DNA of 64,000 nt, from assembly GCA_003225315.1 (NCBI GenBank), contig QHZD01000018.1, positions 62,001 to 126,000 of the forward strand. Reading direction: 5' to 3'. Below, in pieces: positions 33,504 through 43,706 of this stretch. A model generated the notes under the pieces. The model saw nothing but the letters and a program-made list of their open reading frames with translations, searched no databases and was not told the origin of the DNA. A program made the translations under genes and the position numbers. The stretch is from Acidobacteriota bacterium. Its GTDB lineage: Bacteria; Acidobacteriota; Terriglobia; Acidiferrales; UBA7541. Numbering within the stretch: the first letter of the stretch is position 1; each line of letters begins with the position of its first letter.

Positions 33504-35930
33504 GTGTTCGAACGTTATACAGAGAAAGCGCGACGCGTCATATTCTTTGCAAGATACGAAGCCAGCCAGTATGGCAGCCCGTACATCGAGACCGAGCATC
33601 TGCTGCTTGGCTTGATGCGCGAGGACAAGGCCCTGGCCAACCGTTTCCTGCGCCAGCAAGGCTCGATCGAATCGATACGCAAGGAGATCGAAGCCCGCAT
33701 CACCATCCGCGAGCGCATCTCGACTTCCGTCGAAGTGCCGCTCAGCGCGGAGTGCAAGCGCATCCTGAATATGGCGGCGGAAGAAGCGGAACGCCTCGGC
33801 CACAAGCATGTTGGCACCGAGCATTTGCTTCTCGGCATCCTGCGCGAAGAAAAGTGTTTTGGCGCGGAAATTCTAATGGAGCGCGGCCTGCGTCTTTCTA
33901 CACTGCGAGAAGAGTTGGCACGCACGTCCGGCGAAAAAACAGCCGCGGCGCGGCCCAAGGAAACATCCTTACTCGCGGAATTCAGCCGCGACCTGACGCA
34001 AGCGGCTTCCGAAGGCTCGCTCGATCCTCTCGTAGGGCGAGAAAACGAAGTCGAACGCGTCATTCAGATTCTTTGCCGTCGCACCAAAAACAATCCCGTT
34101 TTGATTGGCGAGCCCGGGGTGGGCAAGACCGCCATCGTCGAAGGTCTTGCGCAGCGTATCTCCGATGGCGACGTCCCCCCCTTCCTAGCAGACAAGCGCA
34201 TCCTTTCTCTCGACCTTTCCTTGATCGTTGCGGGCACCAAGTACCGCGGTCAGTTTGAAGAGCGGCTGAAAACCATCATGAAGGAATTGATGGAGAGCCA
34301 GAACTCCATCGTCTTTATCGATGAGTTGCATACGCTCGTCGGCGCTGGTTCTGCGGAAGGTTCTCTTGACGCCGCCAATATTCTGAAACCCGCACTCTCT
34401 CGCGGGGAAATTCAGTGCATCGGCGCGACGACGCCGGGCGAATACCGCAAGTCGGTCGAGAAAGACCGCTCGCTCGAGCGCCGCTTCCAATCTGTCAAGG
34501 TTCCCGCGCCGGATGAAGACCAGGCCGTGCAAGTGATTCAAGGTGTTCGCGAGCGCTACGAAAAATTCCACGCCGTCAGCTACACGGACGAAGCGCTGCG
34601 CTATTCCGTCTATCTTTCCAACCGTTACATTCCCGATCGTTTCCTTCCAGACAAAGCCATCGACTTGATCGACGAAGCCGGCGCCCGCGTGAAGTTGCGC
34701 CAGGCCACTGTCCCCGAAGAAGTCGGCGAAGTGCAGAAGCGTGTAAAATTCATCACTCACCGCATGGAAACGGCCATCGCCAATCACGAATTTGAAAAGG
34801 CGCGGTTTTATTCTGAGGAAGAGCGCAAGGAAAAGGAAAATCTGCGCGGCCTTCGCGAACGTTTCAAATTGGACGACGCCTCTACCGGCATCGTCACCCG
34901 CGAAGACATTGAAGAAGTCGTTTCGCGCTGGACCGGCATCGGCGTCACTTCCATCAAGGAAGACGAGCAACAAAAACTGTTGCGCATCGAGCCGGAACTT
35001 CACAAACGCGTCATTAGCCAGGACAAAGCTATTACTGCGCTGGCCCGCGCCATTCGCCGCAGCCGCGCTGGTCTCAAGTCGCCATTGCGCCCGGTAGGCT
35101 GCTTCTTCTTCCTCGGTCCCACGGGCGTGGGCAAAACGGAAGTTGCCCGGCGCTTGGCGGAGTTTTTGTTTGGTTCGGAGAAGTCGCTGGTCCGCTTCGA
35201 CATGTCGGAATTCATGGAAAAGCATTCCGTCTCGAAGCTGATTGGCGCCCCTCCAGGGTACGTGGGCTACGAAGAAGGCGGACAATTAACGGAGCGTGTC
35301 CGCCGGACGCCTTACTCGGTCATCCTCCTCGATGAAATCGAGAAGGCGCATCCGGACGTCTTTAATATATTGTTGCAAGTCTTTGAAGACGGTCAGTTGA
35401 CGGACGGGCTCGGCAACACCGTGGATTTCCGTAATACCATCATCATCATGACCTCCAATCTCGGCGCGCGTCATTTGCAAAAGCGCACTGCGTTGGGTTT
35501 CCAGTCCGGCGCGGATGAAGTCGGGCAAAAGAGCATGGAAGATATGGTGATGAACGAAGTAAAGCGGGCGTTCAATCCGGAGTTCTTGAACCGGCTGGAC
35601 GAAGTCATTATCTTCAATCCGCTCGGCGACGAAGATCTGCTCCGCATCATCGATTTACTGGTGGGCCAGCTGAACGACACGCTGATTCACCGCCAGGTGC
35701 AGATTGTCGTCTCGCCGGAAGCACGTCAGTGGATACTCGAGAAAACGTGTGCGGACCGCAGTTATGGCGCGCGTCCGCTTCGCCGGGCTTTGCAGAAGTA
35801 TGTAGAGGACCCGCTCTCCGAGGCCCTCATCCAGGGTGGAATTCAAAGGCCGGCGACATTGCAGATTTACGTTGCAGGGGAAGGCCTCTCGTTCCGTCCC
35901 GTCGGTGAGGCAACCCCGGTCGTCCATTAG
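33504..35930 (+). CDS. clpC: ATP-dependent Clp protease ATP-binding subunit ClpC
   Basis: A Hsp100 unfoldase feeding ClpP. The 808-residue product has a double Clp_N repeat ([40 protein letters not shown]), a first AAA domain ([18 protein letters not shown]), a UVR-like middle region ([20 protein letters not shown]), and a second AAA domain ([20 protein letters not shown]; Walker [17 protein letters not shown]). Start is GTG 33504, one nt after the lolD stop, with GGGGAG upstream, so translation is probably coupled. clpP is not in the window. Confidence 0.96.
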   Translation: MFERYTEKARRVIFFARYEASQYGSPYIETEHLLLGLMREDKALANRFLRQQGSIESIRKEIEARITIRERISTSVEVPLSAECKRILNMAAEEAERLGHKHVGTEHLLLGILREEKCFGAEILMERGLRLSTLREELARTSGEKTAAARPKETSLLAEFSRDLTQAASEGSLDPLVGRENEVERVIQILCRRTKNNPVLIGEPGVGKTAIVEGLAQRISDGDVPPFLADKRILSLDLSLIVAGTKYRGQFEERLKTIMKELMESQNSIVFIDELHTLVGAGSAEGSLDAANILKPALSRGEIQCIGATTPGEYRKSVEKDRSLERRFQSVKVPAPDEDQAVQVIQGVRERYEKFHAVSYTDEALRYSVYLSNRYIPDRFLPDKAIDLIDEAGARVKLRQATVPEEVGEVQKRVKFITHRMETAIANHEFEKARFYSEEERKEKENLRGLRERFKLDDASTGIVTREDIEEVVSRWTGIGVTSIKEDEQQKLLRIEPELHKRVISQDKAITALARAIRRSRAGLKSPLRPVGCFFFLGPTGVGKTEVARRLAEFLFGSEKSLVRFDMSEFMEKHSVSKLIGAPPGYVGYEEGGQLTERVRRTPYSVILLDEIEKAHPDVFNILLQVFEDGQLTDGLGNTVDFRNTIIIMTSNLGARHLQKRTALGFQSGADEVGQKSMEDMVMNEVKRAFNPEFLNRLDEVIIFNPLGDEDLLRIIDLLVGQLNDTLIHRQVQIVVSPEARQWILEKTCADRSYGARPLRRALQKYVEDPLSEALIQGGIQRPATLQIYVAGEGLSFRPVGEATPVVH

Positions 35931-36006
35931 CGAATCTGAACCAGCGCACGGCCGGCCCACACCGGGTCCGGCGGGAGAATGACAACTTGAGTTTGGGGGC
36001 GCGGCC

Positions 36007-39000
36007 TTGACGACCTCACCGGCCGCTCAAAGAAGAGTCTGTTTGCCGTTCGGATTTTTTGCGGCTCGAGTGACGTGGTTGGTCGCCCTTGTGTATCTTT
36101 TCGCGATCCCGTCACCCGCGGCGCCGAGCGAAAATTCCCACGCGAGCGCGTCCTTATCGACCCGTTCTTATCTTTTCTCTACTACCTTTGATTACGCAAC
36201 TGGCAAAGAGGTTACAGAAGATCATTCCGCGGAGCTTCCGCAGGCCGCCCAACAGCAGCAGTTTGTCATCGACCGTATCGAGTTCATCGGCAACCGCCGC
36301 GTGCGCAGTGACACACTGACTGCGCGAATCTTCAGCCGTCCCGGAGATGTCTTCAATGAAGAAACGTTGCGCCGCGATTTTCAGGCGCTGTGGAACACCC
36401 AATTCTTCGAGGACGTGAAACTCCGCGTGGAAGATTCCCCCAATCGCGCTAACGGTAAAATTATCATCTTTGAGGTCAAAGAACGACCGCAGATCCGCCG
36501 CATCCGTTACGACGGCATCCACTCCATTTCCGAATCCGACATTCTCGACCGCTTCAAGGAACGCAAGGTCGGTCTGAGCGTCGAAAGCCAGTTCGATCCC
36601 ACCAAAATCAAGAAAGCGGAAGTCGTGCTGAAGGAATTGCTGGCCGAGCACGGCCGGCAGTTCGCGAAAGTCACTCCGCAGTACGAGCGCATCGCTTCCA
36701 GCAACGCCGTCATTCTCGTTTTCAAGATCGAGGAAGGCCCGAAAGTCAAGGTCGGCAAAATCAAATTCAAGGGAAACCATGCTTTCAGTGACCGCAAGCT
36801 GATTCGCGCCATGCGCCACGATCGTCCCTACGCGATCCCGCTTTATTTCTGGTACATTCCGGTGCTCACCAAGACCTACGACCGCGAAAAGTTGAGCGAG
36901 GACCTGGAAGTCGGCGTTCGCGGCCTCTATCGTGACAACGGTTACTTCAAGGTTTCCGTCGGCGAACCCATTCTGGAGAACATTGACACCACGCATTCAC
37001 GCCTCGGCGTTCCCCTCGTCACCGGAAAAGGCCACGGCAAGGCCGTCAACATCACCATCCCCATCGAAGAGGGAGAACGCTACCGCATGGGCACGCTGAA
37101 GATCGTCAGTGCCGATCCGGACAAGGCCCTGTCCCTCAAGGTCGATGCCCTCAAGGCCGCTTTCCCTCTTAAACAGGGCGACATCTTCTCCACCGAAAAA
37201 GTTCGCAAGGCCCTCGAGACCTACGGCAAAATTTACGGCGAATACGGATTCATCGACTTCACTCCCGAGCCGGACACCGAAATCGACGAAGAAAAGAAAA
37301 TCATCAACCTCACCATGAAGTTTGACGAGCAGAAGCAGTATTTCGTCAGACGCATCGACTTCAGCGGCAACACCACCACGCGCGACAAGGTCATTCGCCG
37401 CGAGCTGATGATCGATGAAGGCCAGCTCTTCAACAAGCGCCTCTGGGAGCTCAGTATCCTCCGCCTCAATCAGCTCGACTATTTCGACAAGATCGAGGCC
37501 GACAAGGCTGCGGAGATTAAGCGCAACAGTAAAGAAGGCACCGTAGACATCAACCTCAAGCTGAAGGAAAAGGGCAAGCAGTCCATCGGTTTGCAGGGTG
37601 GCGTCAGCGGCTTGGCCGGCAGCTTCATTGGCCTTACCTATCAGACCAACAACTTTCTGGGACTGGGCGAGACTCTTACTTTTTCCGCGCAGTTCGGCGA
37701 TCTTTCGCGCAGTTTCCTCTTCGGATTTACCGAGCCTTATCTCTTTGACCGGCCCATCTCCTCCGGTTTCACGATTTTTTCCAGCCGCTACAAGTTTGAC
37801 CAGGCCCGCCAGGCCGCTCTCCTGACCGGCCAGTCCGTCAGCATCAACCCGCAATTCATTCAGAATTACAATCAGGACAGCACCGGCTTCACTCTTTTCG
37901 CCAGCTATCCCGTCCGCAAGCTCTCTTTCACCCGCATTGGCTTGCAGTACGGATTGACGCGCACCAACATCACCGCGTTCAACGACGCCTCCAAGCTCTT
38001 GTTCACCCAGGTGCAATTCCGCAGCATCGCCGGTCCCAGCGCGCTGAATGGAATCGTCTCCAGCACCATCACTCCCACGATCACCTATAACACCGTCAAC
38101 AATCCCATCAATCCCACCGGCGGCAAGAGCTACTTTTATTCGCTTGGATTTTCCGGGCTCGGCGGCAACGTTAAGAGCATCACCAATGTTGTTGATTGGA
38201 AGTACTACCATCCGGTGAACAAACACCGCAACGTTTTGGGCTTTCATGCTTCTGGCGCGTTCATCACCGGGTATGGGGGAGGGGAACCGCCTCCCTATAG
38301 CCGCTTCTATATGGGCGGCGAGTCGGATGTTCGCGGCTTTGACATTCGCTCCATTACCCCCGTCACCTTTATCCCCGTCGCCACCGCGCAGCAGTTCAGC
38401 TACACTTGCGGAACTTGTTTGAATGGTTTCGGCCAACCCACTCAGCGGACCGTCAGTGTTCCGGTCCTCGGGTATACCATCACGTTTCCAGGCGGTGACA
38501 CTCAGGGCTACGGAAACGTCGAGTACCGCATTCCCATCATCGGCAACACCTTCCAGACCGTGCTGTTTTTTGATGGCGGCACCAACGGCATTCTCCGCAA
38601 GGGCGCGTTGCGGCTTGACCCTACCGGGTTCAACAATCTACAGACGAGCTTTCCTAACGCCGTTAGCTCCGGCGCGCTCGACGCCAACCGGCAGCTGGGC
38701 ATCGCTCCGAATACTAATTTTCGCTTGCGCGGTTCTACGGGTATCGAATTTGTCGTACAGTTGCCGATCATCCAGGCGCCCTTCCGCGTCTACTACGCAT
38801 ACAACATCCACCGTTTGCACTCGCAGCTTTTGGCGCCCCCGGATTTCATCGAGTCCAGCGAGATTTGCGATCCAAGCCTGGGAGACAAGTGCGGCACTCT
38901 GGGCCGCCTCCCCGCCACGCTCCCGCCGGACGTCTGGAGGTTTCAGGTCCGGCCCACGATTGAGCAACTGCTAAAGAATCCGGGGAGCCTCAACTATTTC

Positions 39001-39045
39001 GAGCCGGCGCGGACATTCCGTTTCACGGTCAGCCGGACCTTTTAG
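36007..39045 (+). CDS. bamA: Outer membrane protein assembly factor BamA
   Basis: BamA inserts beta-barrel proteins into the outer membrane. The 1012-residue product (normal ~800) has a signal peptide (WLVALVYLFAIPSPAAP), several POTRA domains (~80-500; e.g. FVIDRIEFIGNRRVRSDTLT and RRIDFSGNTTTRDKVIRREL) and a C-terminal 16-strand barrel with the lid-lock GGESDVRGFDIRS motif. It ends FRFTVSRTF; the final Phe is the barrel-recognition signature. Cysteine pairs in loops (YTCGTC; ICDPSLGDKC) could form surface disulfides. Start is TTG 36007. Followed by the giant lipoprotein and a Skp-like gene. Confidence 0.95.
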   Translation: MTTSPAAQRRVCLPFGFFAARVTWLVALVYLFAIPSPAAPSENSHASASLSTRSYLFSTTFDYATGKEVTEDHSAELPQAAQQQQFVIDRIEFIGNRRVRSDTLTARIFSRPGDVFNEETLRRDFQALWNTQFFEDVKLRVEDSPNRANGKIIIFEVKERPQIRRIRYDGIHSISESDILDRFKERKVGLSVESQFDPTKIKKAEVVLKELLAEHGRQFAKVTPQYERIASSNAVILVFKIEEGPKVKVGKIKFKGNHAFSDRKLIRAMRHDRPYAIPLYFWYIPVLTKTYDREKLSEDLEVGVRGLYRDNGYFKVSVGEPILENIDTTHSRLGVPLVTGKGHGKAVNITIPIEEGERYRMGTLKIVSADPDKALSLKVDALKAAFPLKQGDIFSTEKVRKALETYGKIYGEYGFIDFTPEPDTEIDEEKKIINLTMKFDEQKQYFVRRIDFSGNTTTRDKVIRRELMIDEGQLFNKRLWELSILRLNQLDYFDKIEADKAAEIKRNSKEGTVDINLKLKEKGKQSIGLQGGVSGLAGSFIGLTYQTNNFLGLGETLTFSAQFGDLSRSFLFGFTEPYLFDRPISSGFTIFSSRYKFDQARQAALLTGQSVSINPQFIQNYNQDSTGFTLFASYPVRKLSFTRIGLQYGLTRTNITAFNDASKLLFTQVQFRSIAGPSALNGIVSSTITPTITYNTVNNPINPTGGKSYFYSLGFSGLGGNVKSITNVVDWKYYHPVNKHRNVLGFHASGAFITGYGGGEPPPYSRFYMGGESDVRGFDIRSITPVTFIPVATAQQFSYTCGTCLNGFGQPTQRTVSVPVLGYTITFPGGDTQGYGNVEYRIPIIGNTFQTVLFFDGGTNGILRKGALRLDPTGFNNLQTSFPNAVSSGALDANRQLGIAPNTNFRLRGSTGIEFVVQLPIIQAPFRVYYAYNIHRLHSQLLAPPDFIESSEICDPSLGDKCGTLGRLPATLPPDVWRFQVRPTIEQLLKNPGSLNYFEPARTFRFTVSRTF

Positions 39046-39142
39046 GGTGTGATGACTTTTATGGTCTTTGATAAAACCCGGGAATTCACCAGCGCAGTAG
39101 AGGCGAAACGCTTGCAACGTGCGCGAATGTGGGGGAGTGGGT

Positions 39143-42100
39143 ATGAAGTGGCATAAACGTACGAAAAACATCCTGGTGGCGGCAGCTTTAGCCGGTCTTT
39201 GGATCAGCGGCTGTGGCAGCAGCGGCACGGCCAATCAGATCGTTGTTACCGTCACGGGCACGGCGTCCATCATGGTCCCGACGCAAACACAGACCATTAC
39301 ATCCACTGTCACCGGCGCCACTGACGTGTCTTCCACTTTCGACTGCTCCTACACCACCACGCCGAATCCTACGACGGCTGTGCCGAGCCCCAAGCCTTCC
39401 GCTTCCGCGTCCTGCGATAGTGCCAAGACCGCCAGCGGCGATCCCGCCGTCGGCGCTCTCTCCAACATTCAGAACACCAGCACCACTGTCTCTTCCACGG
39501 CTACTTTTACCGCTCCGAGGGTTTTTCCCGATCAGACCAAGCTTCCCAACGTGATCGTTACCATCACCGCAACCTCCAACGCCGACAAGAAGAAGACCGG
39601 AAAATTCAACATCACCTTTGATTCCGGCATTCGCATTCATATCATCCCCGCGACCGCGACCCTCGCCACCAATGCAACGCAGTTGTTTCTCGCCGAGGAT
39701 TTGAACAACACGGTCATTGATCCCGCCCAGCTTACTTGGGGCGTAACATTCGAAGTTACCGCGAAGATCGATAGCGCGGACTGCAGCACTGGGAGCAACG
39801 CTTGCGGCTCCGTTGATGCAACCGGCCTCTACAAGGCTCCCGCGGCTGTTCCCACTGCTGCGCCGGCCTCGACGACCACGCCCGTCAATGCGGCGGGCAT
39901 CGTCACCGTCTTCGCTTTCTCCAAAGTCGACAACGCCCGCATCGCTCAGGCCGCCGTCACCCTGGTCACTGCGGGCGACATCACCTTCAGCGGCATCTCT
40001 CCCTCTATCGCTCCCCAGGGCGCTCTACAGCAGGACATCTTTCTCGCCGCCGCCAACGCCGACTCGCAGATGGGTGTTAACCTCATCGATTCCTCTGGGA
40101 ATGCCACTACCATTAATCCCCAAACACAGATCAAGGTGGTCTTTGCTGCGGGATCGACTTCAACTTCCATTGGTGCTCGCGTTCGCCTGAACTCGGAGAA
40201 TTTGAAGACCCCCGGCCACTATACCGTGCAAGTGACCAGCAGCAATTCCTCCGTCAATGTGACAGGCGGGCCGTTCCCGCTGGACATTGTCCCGGTACGC
40301 CCCACCATCGTCGGCTCCTCCCCGGGCAGTTTTCAGGAAGCCACGCTGGGCCAGACGGGCGGCGTGCCGTTCATCATCGACGGCGGTTTCTTTGGCCCCT
40401 CGGACTCGCCTACCGTCGCCACTAATTTCAATGGACAGGCCTTGCTTACGAATTCCTCGACAGTGTCCGCTTCCACGGCGCGGCGAATCTCGGGCTTCTT
40501 GCCCGCTCCCAGCGGCACCGGCCACACTGCAGGTTTGTATTCATTCGGCGTCCAGTACACCACGTCGCCGGGGCCGTTCACTGCTCCCACGCCGGCAACT
40601 GCCTTCACCAACGTCGCCATCATCCCGGACTACGGAAATTCGAACAAACCCGGCACTCCTTCACTGCTCACGCTTCCCGCGTCTTCAACTCCCAGCGCGA
40701 TTGCCTTGGACTCCGGCCTCGGTTACGCCGTTGTGACGCTCGCGGGTCTGAATACGCCCGGCAGCAACACCAATACACAGAACAACGTGCAATTCCTCAA
40801 TCTCGCTAGTGGTACTCCCGTCTTAGCGACAGCAGTTTCTTCCGGGGGCAACGTCGCGACGGGCGTAGCCGTCGATGAGCACTTGCATGTCGCAGCCGTG
40901 GTGAACTATGCGAGTCGGTCCCTCTCGGTTCTCTCCATTCCAGCAGGCACGTTGCTGGCTACCGTGGATTTGAGCGCCGTGATTCCGCAGCCTGTCCCAG
41001 CTAACCCATCGTTCGTGGAGCCGTTTCCATACTCCGTGGGTGTTGATCCATTTACGGATCGCGCCCTGGTGGCCTTCGCTTCCACAAACGTAGGGCTCAT
41101 CATCAATTTGGATCCCAATTTCACCTTCAATCCCGATCCCAAGGTTCCTCCGCAGTGCATACTTCCGGGACCGGTTTCAGCTCCAAACTATTGCCCCATC
41201 GGCTACGTCACGCTGAACAGCGGGCCAAATCCCCAGGTTGCTTTCGAGGCCGGTGCGCGCATGGCTTACGTCACTCCTGGTGGGGCGGGGCTTCTCTCGG
41301 CGGTGGACCTCTCCAATGCTTCCAAGGGTTCACTCGGTGTACCCATCGCCAGTGCCACCCGCGCTTCCAACGTTGTCACCATCACGACGTCCTCTTCTCA
41401 CAATCTCAATCCCAGTAACCCCGGCACTGTGCTCGTCAGCGGGCTGCCGAAAGGAACCACCAACGGCACGAATTTCGATGGTTCTTTCTCCGTTGGCGCT
41501 GTCCTTGATGCCACGCACTTTCAGTATTTCCAGGCGGACAAAGATGACACCACCACCTGCTCCGGCTCCTGTCTTGCCAGTTCCGGAACTCCGTTCCTCA
41601 CGTATACGATATCTCCGTCAATCACGGGCATTGCGTTCAATCCCGTCACGCGGCAGGCCGTTCTTGCCGACCCCAACGTTACCTCCAGCCAGATTAATTT
41701 CATCGATCCGCAGAGCCAGTCTGTTGCTTCGATGACCCTTTTTGTGGGTGCCACGGGCCAGGTAGGCACGGGTTCACCGGAGCTTGGCGCCGATGATGTT
41801 GCATTCCAGCCCTTGTCCAATACCGCAGTTTCTTTTAATCCAAAACTCAACCAAGTCTCTCTCCTTGATCCATCTCTCTTGCAGCGCGCCGCCATCGTTA
41901 GCACTGGCCAAAACGGCCTGGCTACAATCTGCGCGGCGAATTGCACTTCCACCACACCGGCGAATGTGTCCATTCCTGGAGCCCTCGCCGTCGATTCCGT
42001 CGACAACCTGGCTCTGGCCGTCAATTCTGGCAGCGACAGTATTTCTTTCTTCCAACTCGGTACTATTAAGGCTGTTCACATTGAAAGCGTTCAAACGCCC

Positions 42101-43486
42101 GCGATCGATGCCGGCAATTCGAATCTCACAACCCCCGCAAGCCTCAGCCCTGCCGTGAAAATCACTCTGGGCACGGCGCCATCGGCCGTCAGCGGCGTGA
42201 AAATTCTCGGCACGGGTTTTGACTCCGGCTCCCAAGTCCTTCTGGACGGCGTTGCTTTTGCCTCGACTGCGTTGGGCAATTTTTCGCTCGTGAGCGGTCA
42301 CGAAATTGACGTAACTATTCCCGTGTCCGTTCTCAATGCCGGCCCGCGTCACTATGCGCTCAGCGTCGCCAGCAGCTCAGGTGTCGCTTCGAACGTCATC
42401 GACTTCACTGTCCTCGAGGAAATTCCTTTGGCTCCCTGCAACGTAACCTCCACGTCGGCAGGCACCGCCGCCGCGCCGGGTGGCGTCGCCATCGACGAAA
42501 TCAATAATCTTGCGGTGGTCACCAATACGGGCTCGGGCTGCAATCAGGTTTCTGTCTTCAGCCTGAATCCCGCCAACATTTTCAGCCAAACCCTCAAGAC
42601 CATCGCCACGGGCGACACGCCTACTGGCGTCGCTGTTCTTCCCAGGCTCGCCTATACCGGCCAAGCTGCCGGAACCTCCGGGGTCGCTGTGGTTACCAAC
42701 AGTGGTTCAAACTCCGCCTCTATTCTTGACCTCGTAAACGGCGTTCCCGTGGCGGATGCCACCGGAAAGGCCATCACTGTGACTGTCGGCACTGGTCCCA
42801 GCGGCGTGGCCATTGACCAGGAGACTAACCTCGCGGTAGTCGCCAACACCAGTTCGAATACCGTTTCCACCATTGATCTCACGCCCCTGACCGCCAGTCC
42901 CATCGGCACTCTCACACCGGGCACTGTTGCCGTCGACCAAAATCCCATTGCCGTCGCCATTGACCCGGATCGCGGCACCAACGGCCGCGGCCTCGCCGTC
43001 GTGACCTGCCTCCAGGTTAGTGGGGCCTCCAGTCCGCAAGGCGCTTTGGACGGCGTGGACATTGGCGCGGCCACCCCTGCTAGATCGGCATCTGCAACTG
43101 CCTCTTTCCTTTCTGCTACGCCGACGGGCATCGTCTTTGATCCAAGCGTGGTTACTGGCACTACGAACCCTGGCCTCTTTTATGCCGTCTCCACACAGGG
43201 CAACGTCATCACCGAATTCAATCCGGACAGCGGCCAGACTCAAACAATTAAAGTCGGCATTAATCCCAACGCCATTGCCCATAATTTCCAGACGAGCACC
43301 ATCCTCACCGTGAATTCGTTGAGCAATACCATCTCGATTGTGGATTCCCAGACTTTCGCGACCAAGGCAACTCTCGGTATTGGCGCCACATCGAAATTTG
43401 CAGCAGCCATCCAGACTTTTACGAACCTGGCGGTCATCGCCGACCAGGCCAACAACCGGGTCATCCTGTTCCCGCTGCCGAAATAG
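39143..43486 (+). CDS. Giant surface lipoprotein with Ig-like/IPT and YVTN-type propeller repeats
   Basis: A 1447-residue protein. The signal peptide ends in a lipobox (WISGC, Cys ~residue 24), so it is likely a lipoprotein. After a Ser/Thr-rich segment come Ig-like and IPT/TIG-like domains (PSIAPQGALQQDIFLAAANA; GVKILGTGFDSGSQVLLDGV). These are interleaved with beta-propeller strands (SAIALDSGLGYAVVTLAGLN; GVAIDQETNLAVVANTSSNT; GVAVDEHLHVAAVVNYASRS). The ATG at 39143 has GGGGGAG upstream. Its location between bamA and the Skp-like gene suggests an outer-membrane or surface role; ligand unknown. Confidence 0.85.
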   Translation: MKWHKRTKNILVAAALAGLWISGCGSSGTANQIVVTVTGTASIMVPTQTQTITSTVTGATDVSSTFDCSYTTTPNPTTAVPSPKPSASASCDSAKTASGDPAVGALSNIQNTSTTVSSTATFTAPRVFPDQTKLPNVIVTITATSNADKKKTGKFNITFDSGIRIHIIPATATLATNATQLFLAEDLNNTVIDPAQLTWGVTFEVTAKIDSADCSTGSNACGSVDATGLYKAPAAVPTAAPASTTTPVNAAGIVTVFAFSKVDNARIAQAAVTLVTAGDITFSGISPSIAPQGALQQDIFLAAANADSQMGVNLIDSSGNATTINPQTQIKVVFAAGSTSTSIGARVRLNSENLKTPGHYTVQVTSSNSSVNVTGGPFPLDIVPVRPTIVGSSPGSFQEATLGQTGGVPFIIDGGFFGPSDSPTVATNFNGQALLTNSSTVSASTARRISGFLPAPSGTGHTAGLYSFGVQYTTSPGPFTAPTPATAFTNVAIIPDYGNSNKPGTPSLLTLPASSTPSAIALDSGLGYAVVTLAGLNTPGSNTNTQNNVQFLNLASGTPVLATAVSSGGNVATGVAVDEHLHVAAVVNYASRSLSVLSIPAGTLLATVDLSAVIPQPVPANPSFVEPFPYSVGVDPFTDRALVAFASTNVGLIINLDPNFTFNPDPKVPPQCILPGPVSAPNYCPIGYVTLNSGPNPQVAFEAGARMAYVTPGGAGLLSAVDLSNASKGSLGVPIASATRASNVVTITTSSSHNLNPSNPGTVLVSGLPKGTTNGTNFDGSFSVGAVLDATHFQYFQADKDDTTTCSGSCLASSGTPFLTYTISPSITGIAFNPVTRQAVLADPNVTSSQINFIDPQSQSVASMTLFVGATGQVGTGSPELGADDVAFQPLSNTAVSFNPKLNQVSLLDPSLLQRAAIVSTGQNGLATICAANCTSTTPANVSIPGALAVDSVDNLALAVNSGSDSISFFQLGTIKAVHIESVQTPAIDAGNSNLTTPASLSPAVKITLGTAPSAVSGVKILGTGFDSGSQVLLDGVAFASTALGNFSLVSGHEIDVTIPVSVLNAGPRHYALSVASSSGVASNVIDFTVLEEIPLAPCNVTSTSAGTAAAPGGVAIDEINNLAVVTNTGSGCNQVSVFSLNPANIFSQTLKTIATGDTPTGVAVLPRLAYTGQAAGTSGVAVVTNSGSNSASILDLVNGVPVADATGKAITVTVGTGPSGVAIDQETNLAVVANTSSNTVSTIDLTPLTASPIGTLTPGTVAVDQNPIAVAIDPDRGTNGRGLAVVTCLQVSGASSPQGALDGVDIGAATPARSASATASFLSATPTGIVFDPSVVTGTTNPGLFYAVSTQGNVITEFNPDSGQTQTIKVGINPNAIAHNFQTSTILTVNSLSNTISIVDSQTFATKATLGIGATSKFAAAIQTFTNLAVIADQANNRVILFPLPK

Positions 43487-43560
43487 ATGGACACCGGGAG
43501 AACTCTTGATACGCGAGCCGTCTTATCGTTCTGGGCTGTCGGGCAAAGGGTGCTTTCTGA

Positions 43561-43590
43561 TTGCGGGAAGCAAATGGCCTCGGCTATACT
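43561..43590 (+). promoter_or_regulatory. Sigma-70-type promoter for the OmpH/Skp-like gene
   Basis: TTGCGG (43561-43566), 18 nt, TATACT (43585-43590). The predicted start near 43597 gives a ~110-nt leader to GTG 43707. Confidence 0.6.
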
Positions 43591-43706
43591 TTCAGGTTTA
43601 CGACAGGCTCGCAAAGTCCGCAGGGTGTGGAATCAGTTTTAAGCCAAGCTGACTTGGCACGGGTTCGCCCCGGTTTTCCGTGGCGGGCCACAACAAGGAG
43701 AGAAAA

